Positions 1 to 8,408 of a stretch of DNA of 64,000 nucleotides are shown piece after piece. The stretch spans positions 124,001 through 188,000 of the forward strand of contig NZ_WKJK01000012.1 of the NCBI RefSeq assembly GCF_009674535.1, read 5' to 3'. The stretch's first letter is position 1; each line of letters opens with the position of its first letter. The position numbers and the translations under genes are program-made. Below the pieces are notes generated by a model. The model was not told the origin of the DNA. It searched no databases and was given only the letters and a program-made list of their open reading frames with translations. The stretch comes from Duganella guangzhouensis. Its GTDB lineage: Bacteria > Pseudomonadota > Gammaproteobacteria > Burkholderiales > Burkholderiaceae_D.

Positions 1-1
1 C

Positions 2-2260
2 ACCGCCTCCAAGCACAATGACCCGAACGGCTTTGTGCTGTACTCGAATACCTGGGACAACCTCGGCTTCCTGATCGGCGCCTCGCACACCGGCAGCATC
101 AACACCCGCTCCGGCTTTGAAGCCACCGGCGGCTACAACAGCTCGGCCAACGGCAGCGCCAGCCCGGTCAGGGGCAACTTCGCGCTGGCGCTGGACTTCG
201 ACAGCCCGCTGGCCAATCTGGGCGGCTACACCCGCGACCAAGTGGCGAATGCGCTGCTGCCGCGCATCTACCGCTTCTACGGCTCGCAGAACGAGCGCAC
301 GCGCGACGGCCTGGTGTCGTCGCTGCAGTGGAAAACCGCTACCCTCAACGTCAGCCTGGACTCCATGTATTCCAAGCTGGAGAACACCCGCGCCGAAACC
401 CTGTTCGGCATTCTGGTGCGCAGTACCGCCACCACCAACCGCAACGCCGCTGTCGGCGCCAGCGGTAACAACGGCCTGATTCCGCTCGACGTCCACATCG
501 ACCCGACCACCAATCTGCTGACCGGCACCTTCGGCAACACCACCTACAACGCCGGCGCCGCCTATACCAAGGACGAAACCAAATTCGGTTACAGCGCCCT
601 GAACGCCAGCTGGAAAGCCAGCCCGCGCCTGACGCTGTCCGGCCAGGCCAGCCTGAATCAGAGCACCGCCACCAGCGCCACCGGCACGCTGTCCGGCTAC
701 ATCTACGGTGCCACTTCGACCATCGACTACGGCAGCGATCACGTTTATCCATCGATCTCCTCGCCCACCAGCTACACCGATCCGAATAGCTGGAGCGGCT
801 TCACCATCAGCAGCGGCTGGACCAAGGAGACCGACAAGGGCAAGCAAGTCCGCACCGCCGCCGATCTGGATTACGACCTGCCCGGCGGCTGGACCGGCCA
901 CCTGAAAACCGGCCTGTCGTACGTGGCCACCATCAAGGGCGTCAACAAGCGTAACGGCACCGCGCTGGCCACGGCCAAATTGAACAGCATCGGCGCGGCC
1001 GGTCTGCGCAACGCGATGACCTCCACGCTGCCGATCAATAACCTCGACTTCGGCGCCGGCTGGCCACACAGCTGGGCCACCTGGAACAGCAGCTATTTCT
1101 ACTCGCAGTTCGATCCCAATGTGTACAGCAACGAGTCGACCTTCCAGCCATCGCAAAGCTTCGCCGCCGAAGAGGATGTGAGCACGGCCTTCGCGCAGTC
1201 CGACTTCAAGGGCCAGGTGTTCGGCCACGAACTGCGCCTGAACGCCGGCCTGCGCTTCTCCAAGACCGAGACCAAGATCGACAACTTCAAGCAGAAGGGC
1301 ACCAGTCTGGTTTACTCGCCCAATCATGAGCAAGGCTCGTACAGCAATGTGCTGCCGGCCCTCAGCAGCGCCTTCGACGTGACCGATGACCTGATCTGGC
1401 GCGCCTCGTGGGGCAAGACCATCACCCGCGCCTCGCTGTCCATCATCGCCGCGCAGACCGTGATCCCGAATCAGTTCGACACCACCGCCACCTCAGGTAA
1501 TCCGAGCCTGCGCCCGCAGCAGTCGAAGAATCTGGACACCAGCCTGGAATGGTATTTCAAGCCAGGCAGCCTGCTGTCCGCCGCGCTGTTCCAGAAGAAG
1601 CTGACCGATGCCACCGTGGCCAACACCCGCGTGGTGACCTTCGGTTCGCTCGGTCTGCCGGATACCGCGCTTGGCCCGCTGTTCCAGGACGCGAGTGGCC
1701 ACGTCGATCCTAATCTGCCGATCACGCTGAAGAGCTACACCAACGCCGGCGAGCAGACGCTCAAAGGCTACGAGCTGGCGTACCAGCAGGCGTTCAGCTT
1801 CCTGCCGGCGCCGTGGAGCGGCCTTGGGGCGCTGGCCAGCTACACCCACATCAATCCCTTCAACAGCGTGCCGTGGGTGACCAATGCCGGCAAAACCATC
1901 GACGTCAATTCGGTGCCGAAGTACGCCTACAGCACCACGGTCTACTTCGAGCAAGGCCCACTGGCGATGCGCCTGTCGTGGAACTACAAGGACAAATACC
2001 TGCATCCGGACAGCCCGCGCAATCTGGGTGATGACTTGATCCGCTGGCGCGCCGGCCGTGGCTACCTGGACGCCAACGTCAGCTACAAGATCAACGAGAA
2101 CCTGGAGTTCCGCATCGATGCCCTCAACCTGAGCAACACGCTGGCCTATGACTACTTCGAAGACGCCAGCGGCAAATTCGGCAGCGGCAAGAAGACACGC
2201 ATGGACTATGCGAAGTATGATGGACGCACGATCAAATTCGGCATACGGGGAAAACTCTAA
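2..2260 (+). CDS. TonB-dependent receptor, C-terminal part (5' end outside window)
   Basis: Outer-membrane active transporter that would import large ligands, here probably oligosaccharides, using TonB energy. The frame is open to the left edge, so an apparent GTG start at 35 is not the true start: signal peptide, TonB box and most or all of the plug are missing. The roughly 750 visible residues look like a beta-barrel: alternating aromatic/polar strands and the family signature NPSLRPQQSKNLD with LEWYF just after it, as in the Xanthomonas/Caulobacter-type receptors (TIGR01782-like). The protein ends with a short strand (TIKFGIRGKL). The next gene starts 3 bases after the stop, so it is co-transcribed with the GH105, DUF2264 and GH35 genes. 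The pectin-type substrate is inferred from that context. Confidence 0.9.
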   Translation, partial: TASKHNDPNGFVLYSNTWDNLGFLIGASHTGSINTRSGFEATGGYNSSANGSASPVRGNFALALDFDSPLANLGGYTRDQVANALLPRIYRFYGSQNERTRDGLVSSLQWKTATLNVSLDSMYSKLENTRAETLFGILVRSTATTNRNAAVGASGNNGLIPLDVHIDPTTNLLTGTFGNTTYNAGAAYTKDETKFGYSALNASWKASPRLTLSGQASLNQSTATSATGTLSGYIYGATSTIDYGSDHVYPSISSPTSYTDPNSWSGFTISSGWTKETDKGKQVRTAADLDYDLPGGWTGHLKTGLSYVATIKGVNKRNGTALATAKLNSIGAAGLRNAMTSTLPINNLDFGAGWPHSWATWNSSYFYSQFDPNVYSNESTFQPSQSFAAEEDVSTAFAQSDFKGQVFGHELRLNAGLRFSKTETKIDNFKQKGTSLVYSPNHEQGSYSNVLPALSSAFDVTDDLIWRASWGKTITRASLSIIAAQTVIPNQFDTTATSGNPSLRPQQSKNLDTSLEWYFKPGSLLSAALFQKKLTDATVANTRVVTFGSLGLPDTALGPLFQDASGHVDPNLPITLKSYTNAGEQTLKGYELAYQQAFSFLPAPWSGLGALASYTHINPFNSVPWVTNAGKTIDVNSVPKYAYSTTVYFEQGPLAMRLSWNYKDKYLHPDSPRNLGDDLIRWRAGRGYLDANVSYKINENLEFRIDALNLSNTLAYDYFEDASGKFGSGKKTRMDYAKYDGRTIKFGIRGKL

Positions 2261-2263
2261 ACC

Positions 2264-3394
2264 ATGATGAAACGACTGTGCGCCGCCGGCCTGCTGGCGG
2301 CGGGTTTGGCCGGTTGCGCTTCGGCGCCGCCGGCGGTCGACACCTCCGAGCAGGAGGTGGTCGCGATTATCAACAAGGTTAACAACTACTGGCAGCAGCA
2401 CGAGCCGGCGCAGAAGTGGGCCTTCTGGGACATCGCAGCCTATCACACCGGGAATATCGAAGCCTACAAGCTGACCGGCAATCCGGCCTGGCGCAAGTAT
2501 TCGGAAGACTGGGCCAATTACAACAACTGGCAGGGCGCCAAGTCCACCGACAAGACCAAGTGGAAGTACCAGTACGGCGAGACCGACGAGCATGTGATGT
2601 TCGGCGACTGGCAGATCTGCTTCCAGACCTATGCGGACCTGTACCAGATGGACCGCGATCCGAAAAAAATCGCCCGTGCGCGTGAGGTGATGGAGTATCA
2701 GATGTCCACACCGAACAAGGATTACTGGTGGTGGTCGGATGGCCTGTACATGGTGATGCCGGTGATGACCAAGCTGTATGTCGCCACCGGCAATCGCCAG
2801 TATCTGGACAAGCTGTATGAGTACTTCGATTACTCCAACAGCATCATGTGGGACAACGACGCCAAGCTGTATTACCGCGACGCGCGCTACGTCTATCCCA
2901 AGCACCAGAGTGTGAACGGCAAAAAGGACTTCTGGTCGCGCGGTGATGGCTGGGTGTTCGCCGGTCTGGCCAAGGTGCTGCAGGATCTGCCGATGAACGA
3001 TCCGCACCGCACCGACTTCGTGGTCAAGTTCCAGGACATGGCGAAAGCGCTGAAAACGGCACAGACCGAAGACGGTTACTGGACCCGCAGCCTGCTCGAT
3101 CCGCAGCACGCGCCGGGACCGGAAACCAGCGGCACCGCCTTCTTCGTCTACAGCTACCTGTGGGGCATCAATCACGGCCTGCTGGAGCGCGACGAATATC
3201 TGCCGGTGGTACGCAAAGGCTGGCGCTATCTGAGCCAGACCGCACTGCAACCGGACGGCAAAATCGGCTATGTGCAGCCGATCGGTGACCGCGCGATACC
3301 TGGCCAGGTGGTGGACCAGAATTCGACCACGGCGTTTGGCGTCGGCGCCTACCTGCTGGCGTCCACGGAGCTGGTGCGCCTGCTGCGTCAATAA
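2264..3394 (+). CDS. GH105 unsaturated rhamnogalacturonyl hydrolase, lipoprotein
   Basis: Predicted to remove the unsaturated uronic acid left at the non-reducing end of rhamnogalacturonan oligosaccharides by pectate/RG lyases. The N-terminus is a lipoprotein signal (lipobox L15-A-G-C18), so the enzyme should be membrane-anchored in the periplasm or outer membrane. The rest (about 30-376) has the (alpha/alpha)6 barrel feel of GH88/GH105: WWWSDGLYM with D159 in the place expected for the catalytic acid, SRGDGWV, and the C-terminal stretch TSGTAFFVYSYLWGI. Length 376 aa fits the family. It starts 3 bases after the receptor stop and is followed 13 bases later by the DUF2264 gene. Family assignment is confident; exact linkage specificity is not visible. 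Confidence 0.85.
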   Translation: MMKRLCAAGLLAAGLAGCASAPPAVDTSEQEVVAIINKVNNYWQQHEPAQKWAFWDIAAYHTGNIEAYKLTGNPAWRKYSEDWANYNNWQGAKSTDKTKWKYQYGETDEHVMFGDWQICFQTYADLYQMDRDPKKIARAREVMEYQMSTPNKDYWWWSDGLYMVMPVMTKLYVATGNRQYLDKLYEYFDYSNSIMWDNDAKLYYRDARYVYPKHQSVNGKKDFWSRGDGWVFAGLAKVLQDLPMNDPHRTDFVVKFQDMAKALKTAQTEDGYWTRSLLDPQHAPGPETSGTAFFVYSYLWGINHGLLERDEYLPVVRKGWRYLSQTALQPDGKIGYVQPIGDRAIPGQVVDQNSTTAFGVGAYLLASTELVRLLRQ

Positions 3395-3407
3395 CAACGG
3401 AGACTGA

Positions 3408-4655
3408 ATGGAACGACGACACTTTATCCGCGCGCTGGCGGCCGGCTCCGCCGCGACCGCGCTACCCGCAACTGCGGCCACCGCTGCGGACGGCAGCGAA
3501 GCCCGCTCTCAATTGGCGACGCTGGCGCAAAAAATGTCCGAACCTGTGCTGACCAACCTGGCCGCCGGCACGCTGAAAAAAAACTTCGCCCTCGAAGTCA
3601 GCCCGACCTGGGATGGCCGCGATAAAGGTGTCGCCTATCTGGAATGCTTCGGCCGTCTGATCGCCGGCATCGCCCCCTGGCTCGCACTGCCGGACGACGG
3701 CACGTCTGAAGGCCACACCCGCAAGCGCCTGCATCAACTGGCGCTGCAAAGCTACACCAACTCGGTAGACCCATCGAATCCCGACTACCTGCTGTGGAAA
3801 GGCCCGGGCCAGACGCTGGTCGATTCCGCCTACTTCACCAACGCCCTGATGCGCGCACCGCAAGCGCTGTGGGAACCGCTGGACGCCAAAACCAAACAGC
3901 GCATCATCGCCGAAATAAAAGCCCTGCGCCGCATCGAACCGCCGTACATCAACTGGATGCTGTTCTCCGCCATGAACGAAGCCTGGCTGATGTCCATCGG
4001 TGAAGAATTCGACCCGCTGCGCATGAACGTCGCCATCCGCAAAATCAACGAGTGGTACGTCGGCGACGGCTGGATCAAGGATGGTGACGCCTTCCACTTC
4101 GACTACTACAACGCCTACGTCATGCACCCGATGCTGGTCGAAATCCTCGACGTGCTGGATGCAAAAAAAGGCGCGTTCTGGAACGGCAAACCGGAAGAGC
4201 TGCGCGCACAAGCCATCAAACGCATGCAGCGCTACAGCGAGCATCTGGAACGTTTCATCGGCAGCGACGGCAGCTATCCGCCCATCGGCCGCTCGCTGAC
4301 CTACCGCACCACCGCCTTCCAGCCATTGGCACTGCTGGCGTGGCGCAAGAAACTGCCGCAAAGCCTGCCCGAAGGCCAGATTCGCGCCGCCCTGCAGGCC
4401 GTGCACAAAGCCGTATGGTCGGCGCCATCCAACTTCACCAAGGACGGTTATCTGACCATCGGTTTCGTCGGCCATCAGCCTGAGCTGGGCGACTGGTACT
4501 CCAACAACGGCAGCATGTACATCGCCTCCGCCAGCCTGCTGCCGCTTGGCCTGGCGCCAACCGACAGCTACTGGACCGCGCCCGCGCAAGACTGGACGCA
4601 AAAGAAAGCCTTCGCAGGCGCCCGCTTCCCTAAAGACTACCCGGTGAACTACTAA
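3408..4655 (+). CDS. DUF2264 domain protein, Tat-exported
   Basis: A 415-aa protein of the DUF2264 family, which is recurrent in pectin/rhamnogalacturonan utilisation loci; its reaction is not established to my knowledge. The N-terminus carries a twin-arginine signal (ERRHFIR followed by an alanine-rich hydrophobic segment to about residue 28), so the protein is expected to fold before export to the periplasm. The body is rich in Trp/Tyr and helical, compatible with an (alpha/alpha)6 toroid as in uronate-active hydrolases. A GGAG ribosome site precedes the ATG. Its stop shares one base (TAATG) with the start of the GH35 gene, so the two are translationally coupled. Confidence 0.8.
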   Translation: MERRHFIRALAAGSAATALPATAATAADGSEARSQLATLAQKMSEPVLTNLAAGTLKKNFALEVSPTWDGRDKGVAYLECFGRLIAGIAPWLALPDDGTSEGHTRKRLHQLALQSYTNSVDPSNPDYLLWKGPGQTLVDSAYFTNALMRAPQALWEPLDAKTKQRIIAEIKALRRIEPPYINWMLFSAMNEAWLMSIGEEFDPLRMNVAIRKINEWYVGDGWIKDGDAFHFDYYNAYVMHPMLVEILDVLDAKKGAFWNGKPEELRAQAIKRMQRYSEHLERFIGSDGSYPPIGRSLTYRTTAFQPLALLAWRKKLPQSLPEGQIRAALQAVHKAVWSAPSNFTKDGYLTIGFVGHQPELGDWYSNNGSMYIASASLLPLGLAPTDSYWTAPAQDWTQKKAFAGARFPKDYPVNY

Positions 4656-7021
4656 TGACGATTCAATCCGTATCCCGCCGCCGCATGCTGCGCGGCGCCA
4701 GCGTGGGCGCTGCCGCCACCGCCGTCGGCAGCCTGATGCTGCCTCTGTCCGCGCAAGCCGCCAACCGCTTCAGCATCAACGACACCGATTTTTTACTGGA
4801 CGGCCAGCGCCTGCAAATTCGCTGCGGCGAAATGCACTTCGCCCGCGTGCCGCGCGAATACTGGCAGCACCGCCTGAAAGCCATCAAGGCCATGGGCCTG
4901 AACACCGTCTGCGCTTACCTGTTCTGGAACTACCACGAATGGCGCGAAGGCCGCTACGACTGGCAGGGCCAGCGCGACGCCGCCGAATTCTGCAAGCTCG
5001 CGCAGCAGGAAGGGCTGTGGGTGATCCTGCGTCCCGGTCCATACGCCTGCGCCGAGTGGGAAATGGGCGGCCTGCCATGGTGGCTGCTGAAGAAACCCGG
5101 CGACGCTTTCCTGCGCACGCGCGATTCCAACTTCGTGCAGCCGGCGCGCCGCTACATGAAGGAAGTCGGCCGCGTGCTCGGCCCACAGCAAATCACACAC
5201 GGCGGGCCAATATTGATGGTGCAGGTCGAGAATGAATATGGCTTCTTCGGTGAAGACCTGGACTACATGCGCGACATGAAGCAGATGCTGGTCGATGCCG
5301 GCTTTGATGTGCCGCTGTTCCAGTGCAATCCGACCAACGCGGTGGTGAAATCGCACATCGATGGTCTGTTCAACGTCGCCAACTTCGGCAGCGATCCGAT
5401 GACCGGCTTCAAGGCGCTGGATCAGGTGCAGAAAGGCCCGCGCATGTGCGGCGAGTACTATTCCGGCTGGTTCGATACCTGGGGCGCGCCGCACCGTCGC
5501 GGCTCGGCTAGCGGCGCAGTGGCCGATATCCAGGCCATGTTGAAGGCCAACGGCTCGTTCTCGCTCTACATGGCGCACGGCGGCACCAGCTTCGGCCTGT
5601 GGGGCGGCTGCGACCGTCCGTTCCGCCCCGACACCAGCAGCTACGACTACGACGCGCCGATCAGCGAAGCCGGTTGGACCGGCGAGAAATTCGAGGCTTA
5701 CCGCAACGGCATCAAGCCCTTCCTGCAAGCCGGCGAAACGCTACCTCCACCACCGCCCAAAAATCCGGTGGTCGCCATCAAGCCCTTCATATTCAAGGAG
5801 TCCTGCACAGTGGCCGCAGCGCTGCCGGCCAACGCCCTGCGCGTGCCATCGCCGCAGCCGATCGAACAGTACGACATCAGCCGCGGCCTGGTCTCGTATC
5901 GCGTGACGCTGCCCGCCGGCCCGGCCGGCACGCTGGACGCGGCCAAGGTGCGCGATCTGGCCTGGGTCAGCATCGACGGCAAGCAAGTCGGCACCATGGA
6001 CACGCGCCATCGCCGCTTCTCGGTCGACCTGCCGGCGCGCAGCAAACCGGTTACGTTGGAGATCCTGCTGTACACCATCGCCCGCGTAAACTTCGGCGTC
6101 GAAATCCATGACCGCAAAGGCCTGCACGGGCCGGTGCGCCTCGGCGGCCAGCCGCTGGAGAACTGGGAAATCCGCGCCATCGACTTCGACGCCGACGGCG
6201 TGCTGCCGCCGCTGACGTGGTCCAAAGGCCGCGCACAGGGCGCCGCGTTCTGGCGCGGTGGTTTCGAAGCCACACAAAGCGGCGACACCTTCCTCGACCT
6301 GTCCAGTTGGGGCCAGGGCATCGTCTGGATCAACGGCCGCTGCCTCGGGCGCTACTGGAGCATCGGCCCCACCCAGACCATGTACCTGCCCGGCCCATGG
6401 ATCAAGCAGGGCCACAACGAAGTGGTGGTGCTGGACCTGACCGGCCCACGCAAAGCCAGCATGGCCGGCCTGACCGCACCCATCCTCGACCAGCTGCATC
6501 CGGAGCTGGACCTGCCGCGCCCACCAAGCAAAGTGAAGCCGGCGCTGGACGGCGTCACGCCAGCCTACGAAGGCCAGTTCGCGCCCGGCCCCACGGTGCA
6601 GGATGTGAAGTTCACACAGCCGGTGAAAGGCCGCCAATTCTGCCTCGAATCACTGGATGCCTTCGACGGCAAGCAATACGCCGCCGTGGCCGAACTGGCG
6701 CTGCTGGGCGCCGATGGCAAGACGCTGAACCAATCCAATTGGACCATCGCCTACGTCAGCAGCGAAGAGTTCAGCAAGGAAGACGGCGGCGCGCTCAACG
6801 CCATCAACGGCCAGGCCAGCGACTTCTGGCACACCGCCTATAGCGGCAAGGCCGCCACCCTGCCCGGCGCGAAACATCCGCACCGCCTGATCATCGACCT
6901 CGGTGCGGAAGTCAGCGTGGCCGGCCTGCGCTACACGCCACGCCAAGGACCGGACGGCGTCACCGGCCGCATCAAACGCTTCCGCGCCTATGTCGCCGAT
7001 CAGCTGGTAAAGGAAAACTGA
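4655..7021 (+). CDS. GH35 beta-galactosidase, Tat-exported, with C-terminal discoidin-like module
   Basis: Predicted retaining exo-beta-galactosidase acting in the periplasm on galactan or arabinogalactan side chains. Residues 7-13 (SRRRMLR) with the hydrophobic run after it form a Tat signal. The TIM barrel spans about 40-350. QVENEYG places the acid/base at E194 and GEYYSGW the nucleophile at E267, both as in the GH35 family. GHGG-like and jelly-roll segments follow at about 400-620 (WINGRCLGRYW is typical of GH35 C-terminal domains). The last ~130 residues (KQYAAVAELALLG, HRLIIDLG) resemble an F5/8 type C (CBM32) module. At 788 aa it is full length. It is the last gene of the operon, ending 27 bases before the convergent PAAR gene. 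Confidence 0.88.
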   Translation: MTIQSVSRRRMLRGASVGAAATAVGSLMLPLSAQAANRFSINDTDFLLDGQRLQIRCGEMHFARVPREYWQHRLKAIKAMGLNTVCAYLFWNYHEWREGRYDWQGQRDAAEFCKLAQQEGLWVILRPGPYACAEWEMGGLPWWLLKKPGDAFLRTRDSNFVQPARRYMKEVGRVLGPQQITHGGPILMVQVENEYGFFGEDLDYMRDMKQMLVDAGFDVPLFQCNPTNAVVKSHIDGLFNVANFGSDPMTGFKALDQVQKGPRMCGEYYSGWFDTWGAPHRRGSASGAVADIQAMLKANGSFSLYMAHGGTSFGLWGGCDRPFRPDTSSYDYDAPISEAGWTGEKFEAYRNGIKPFLQAGETLPPPPPKNPVVAIKPFIFKESCTVAAALPANALRVPSPQPIEQYDISRGLVSYRVTLPAGPAGTLDAAKVRDLAWVSIDGKQVGTMDTRHRRFSVDLPARSKPVTLEILLYTIARVNFGVEIHDRKGLHGPVRLGGQPLENWEIRAIDFDADGVLPPLTWSKGRAQGAAFWRGGFEATQSGDTFLDLSSWGQGIVWINGRCLGRYWSIGPTQTMYLPGPWIKQGHNEVVVLDLTGPRKASMAGLTAPILDQLHPELDLPRPPSKVKPALDGVTPAYEGQFAPGPTVQDVKFTQPVKGRQFCLESLDAFDGKQYAAVAELALLGADGKTLNQSNWTIAYVSSEEFSKEDGGALNAINGQASDFWHTAYSGKAATLPGAKHPHRLIIDLGAEVSVAGLRYTPRQGPDGVTGRIKRFRAYVADQLVKEN

Positions 7022-7048
7022 CGTGGTTGAGTGGCGACGAGGCTGGGA

Positions 7049-7306
7049 TCAGATTGATGAAATCAATTTAGCTCCGCAAGCAGCCTTGTCGCCATCGTAG
7101 GCAACGGCTTTTCCATGGTGATGCCTGTCGCTGGAGGCCACCTGTATCGGGAAGTTGCCTTTGCATTGCGGGCAGATCGTCATATCGCCATCCACCGCGA
7201 CAGGTTTACCTAGCGCTTTGAAGTCATTACTGGCAGAGATGACCTTACCACCGTGCGATGTTGAGTCACCCAAGCGAATAACGCCTTTCCCCTTGCTGTT
7301 TTTCAT
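7049..7306 (-). CDS. PAAR domain protein (T6SS spike tip)
   Basis: An 85-aa stand-alone PAAR protein. Members cap the VgrG trimer as a sharp, metal-binding cone and help load effectors. Evidence is RLGDSTSHGGKV, then PVAVDGDMTICPQCKG and AVAYDGDKAACGAKL, the usual PAAR pattern with His/Cys ligands. The start at 7306 is chosen because a GGAG site precedes this ATG and the family begins here; an upstream extension of the frame is unrelated in sequence. It is the last gene of the minus-strand vgrG cassette, 16 bases after the DUF6708 gene. No C-terminal toxin is fused, so it probably serves the VasX-like effector. Confidence 0.88.
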   Translation of the reverse strand: MKNSKGKGVIRLGDSTSHGGKVISASNDFKALGKPVAVDGDMTICPQCKGNFPIQVASSDRHHHGKAVAYDGDKAACGAKLISSI

Positions 7307-7322
7307 GAGGAATCTCCACGAT

Positions 7323-8408
7323 TCAGTTACCAGGGGCGACTTCTCCCCGCCAATGCTCCGCATTCTTGAAGCTGTCTGCCTCTCCTTGCCAATTCGGCGT
7401 CTTGCTGCGCGGGTCTGACGGATAGGACTGATTTCTATGTGCCTGTGATGTTGCGGCCCAGCCGACAGGCGTATCGCCAGCAGGCTGCTGATAGGGATCA
7501 TCGTCCGCGATCTGGCAAATCTCCTTGATTGCTGGTGGCCAGATAGGAGGGCGGCAAGTCGACATCGACGCCACGCGCAGCAATGTCAGCCAGAGGAAGA
7601 ACGGCATGAACGCTATCCGCAAACTGGCACTTAATCCGAAGCCCACCTCGTACATACAATACAAGAACGACTCGAAGAAGTTCTCGCGTTCAGTCAGAAA
7701 CAACAATGGTTTGGGTAGTTCAGCGGGGCCGTGGTTCATATACCAGCACCAGTAGTTCCATTGGCAGAGCAGATCGTTCATGCCATCCAGACCATCCCAC
7801 TCCCTGCCAAGCGCGAAGCCGTTCACGACGTTGCCATCCGAGTCCAGTTGGTAGTATCGGATGTGATAGCTATCCGCATGATCGGTATTCTGCTTACCTC
7901 TGTGAACACAAAAAACCGCATCCTCGTTCCATGGCACCTCCACCGTGATGTCACCAAGTTCTCGCGACGAAGAAAATCGCCGGCGCCGGATAGCGAAAAT
8001 TTTCTTCGCGGTGCGATGGAACCGAATAGGCCGTCGCGTCAAAGAAAACACCTCGTCCAGACCGAACTTGACACACACGTATCCAAATCCCATGGCAGCA
8101 GCGCCATACTCGAAAAGAATACATCCAAGCATGAAGTCCCATTCCTTTTGCCAAGAGTCGCACAGGACAAAAACGAAAAAAGTAAAAAATGCCGCAGAGC
8201 TGAGAGCCGCAGTAAAGACGCCACCAGCAAACCACTGCCTCATCATATGTGGCTGCTCACTGACATCCATAAAATTGGAGTTGATCCTATGGATGGTCGC
8301 ACTGTCCTTACATTCAGGGCCCACGTACCCTGCAATAGGCAAGCGATGTTTTGCATCCCAATCAGGCATCGGCCGACCTATTTTAATTTTGAAAATCCGC
8401 TCGTCCAT
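7323..8408 (-). CDS. DUF6708 membrane protein, candidate effector partner/immunity protein
   Basis: A 361-aa protein that I match to the DUF6708 family, found next to T6SS vgrG/effector genes; no activity is established to my knowledge. It has a soluble N-terminal part (about 1-58), two adjacent membrane helices (about 60-83 and 92-114), a central soluble domain (GDITVEVPWNEDAVFCVHRG and after), and another hydrophobic stretch around 265-290, then a Pro-rich hydrophilic tail. It starts directly after the effector stop, so production is coupled. A membrane protein beside a pore-forming effector is the arrangement expected for immunity (as for VasX and its membrane immunity protein), but that role is inference. 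Its GC content looks lower than the flanking regions. Confidence 0.7.
   Translation of the reverse strand: MDERIFKIKIGRPMPDWDAKHRLPIAGYVGPECKDSATIHRINSNFMDVSEQPHMMRQWFAGGVFTAALSSAAFFTFFVFVLCDSWQKEWDFMLGCILFEYGAAAMGFGYVCVKFGLDEVFSLTRRPIRFHRTAKKIFAIRRRRFSSSRELGDITVEVPWNEDAVFCVHRGKQNTDHADSYHIRYYQLDSDGNVVNGFALGREWDGLDGMNDLLCQWNYWCWYMNHGPAELPKPLLFLTERENFFESFLYCMYEVGFGLSASLRIAFMPFFLWLTLLRVASMSTCRPPIWPPAIKEICQIADDDPYQQPAGDTPVGWAATSQAHRNQSYPSDPRSKTPNWQGEADSFKNAEHWRGEVAPGN

Noticed and set aside
1493..3481. A 662-codon minus-strand frame opposite the TonB receptor and GH105 genes
   Set aside because: Same shadow composition, no recognisable motif, and it spans the start and stop of well-supported genes.
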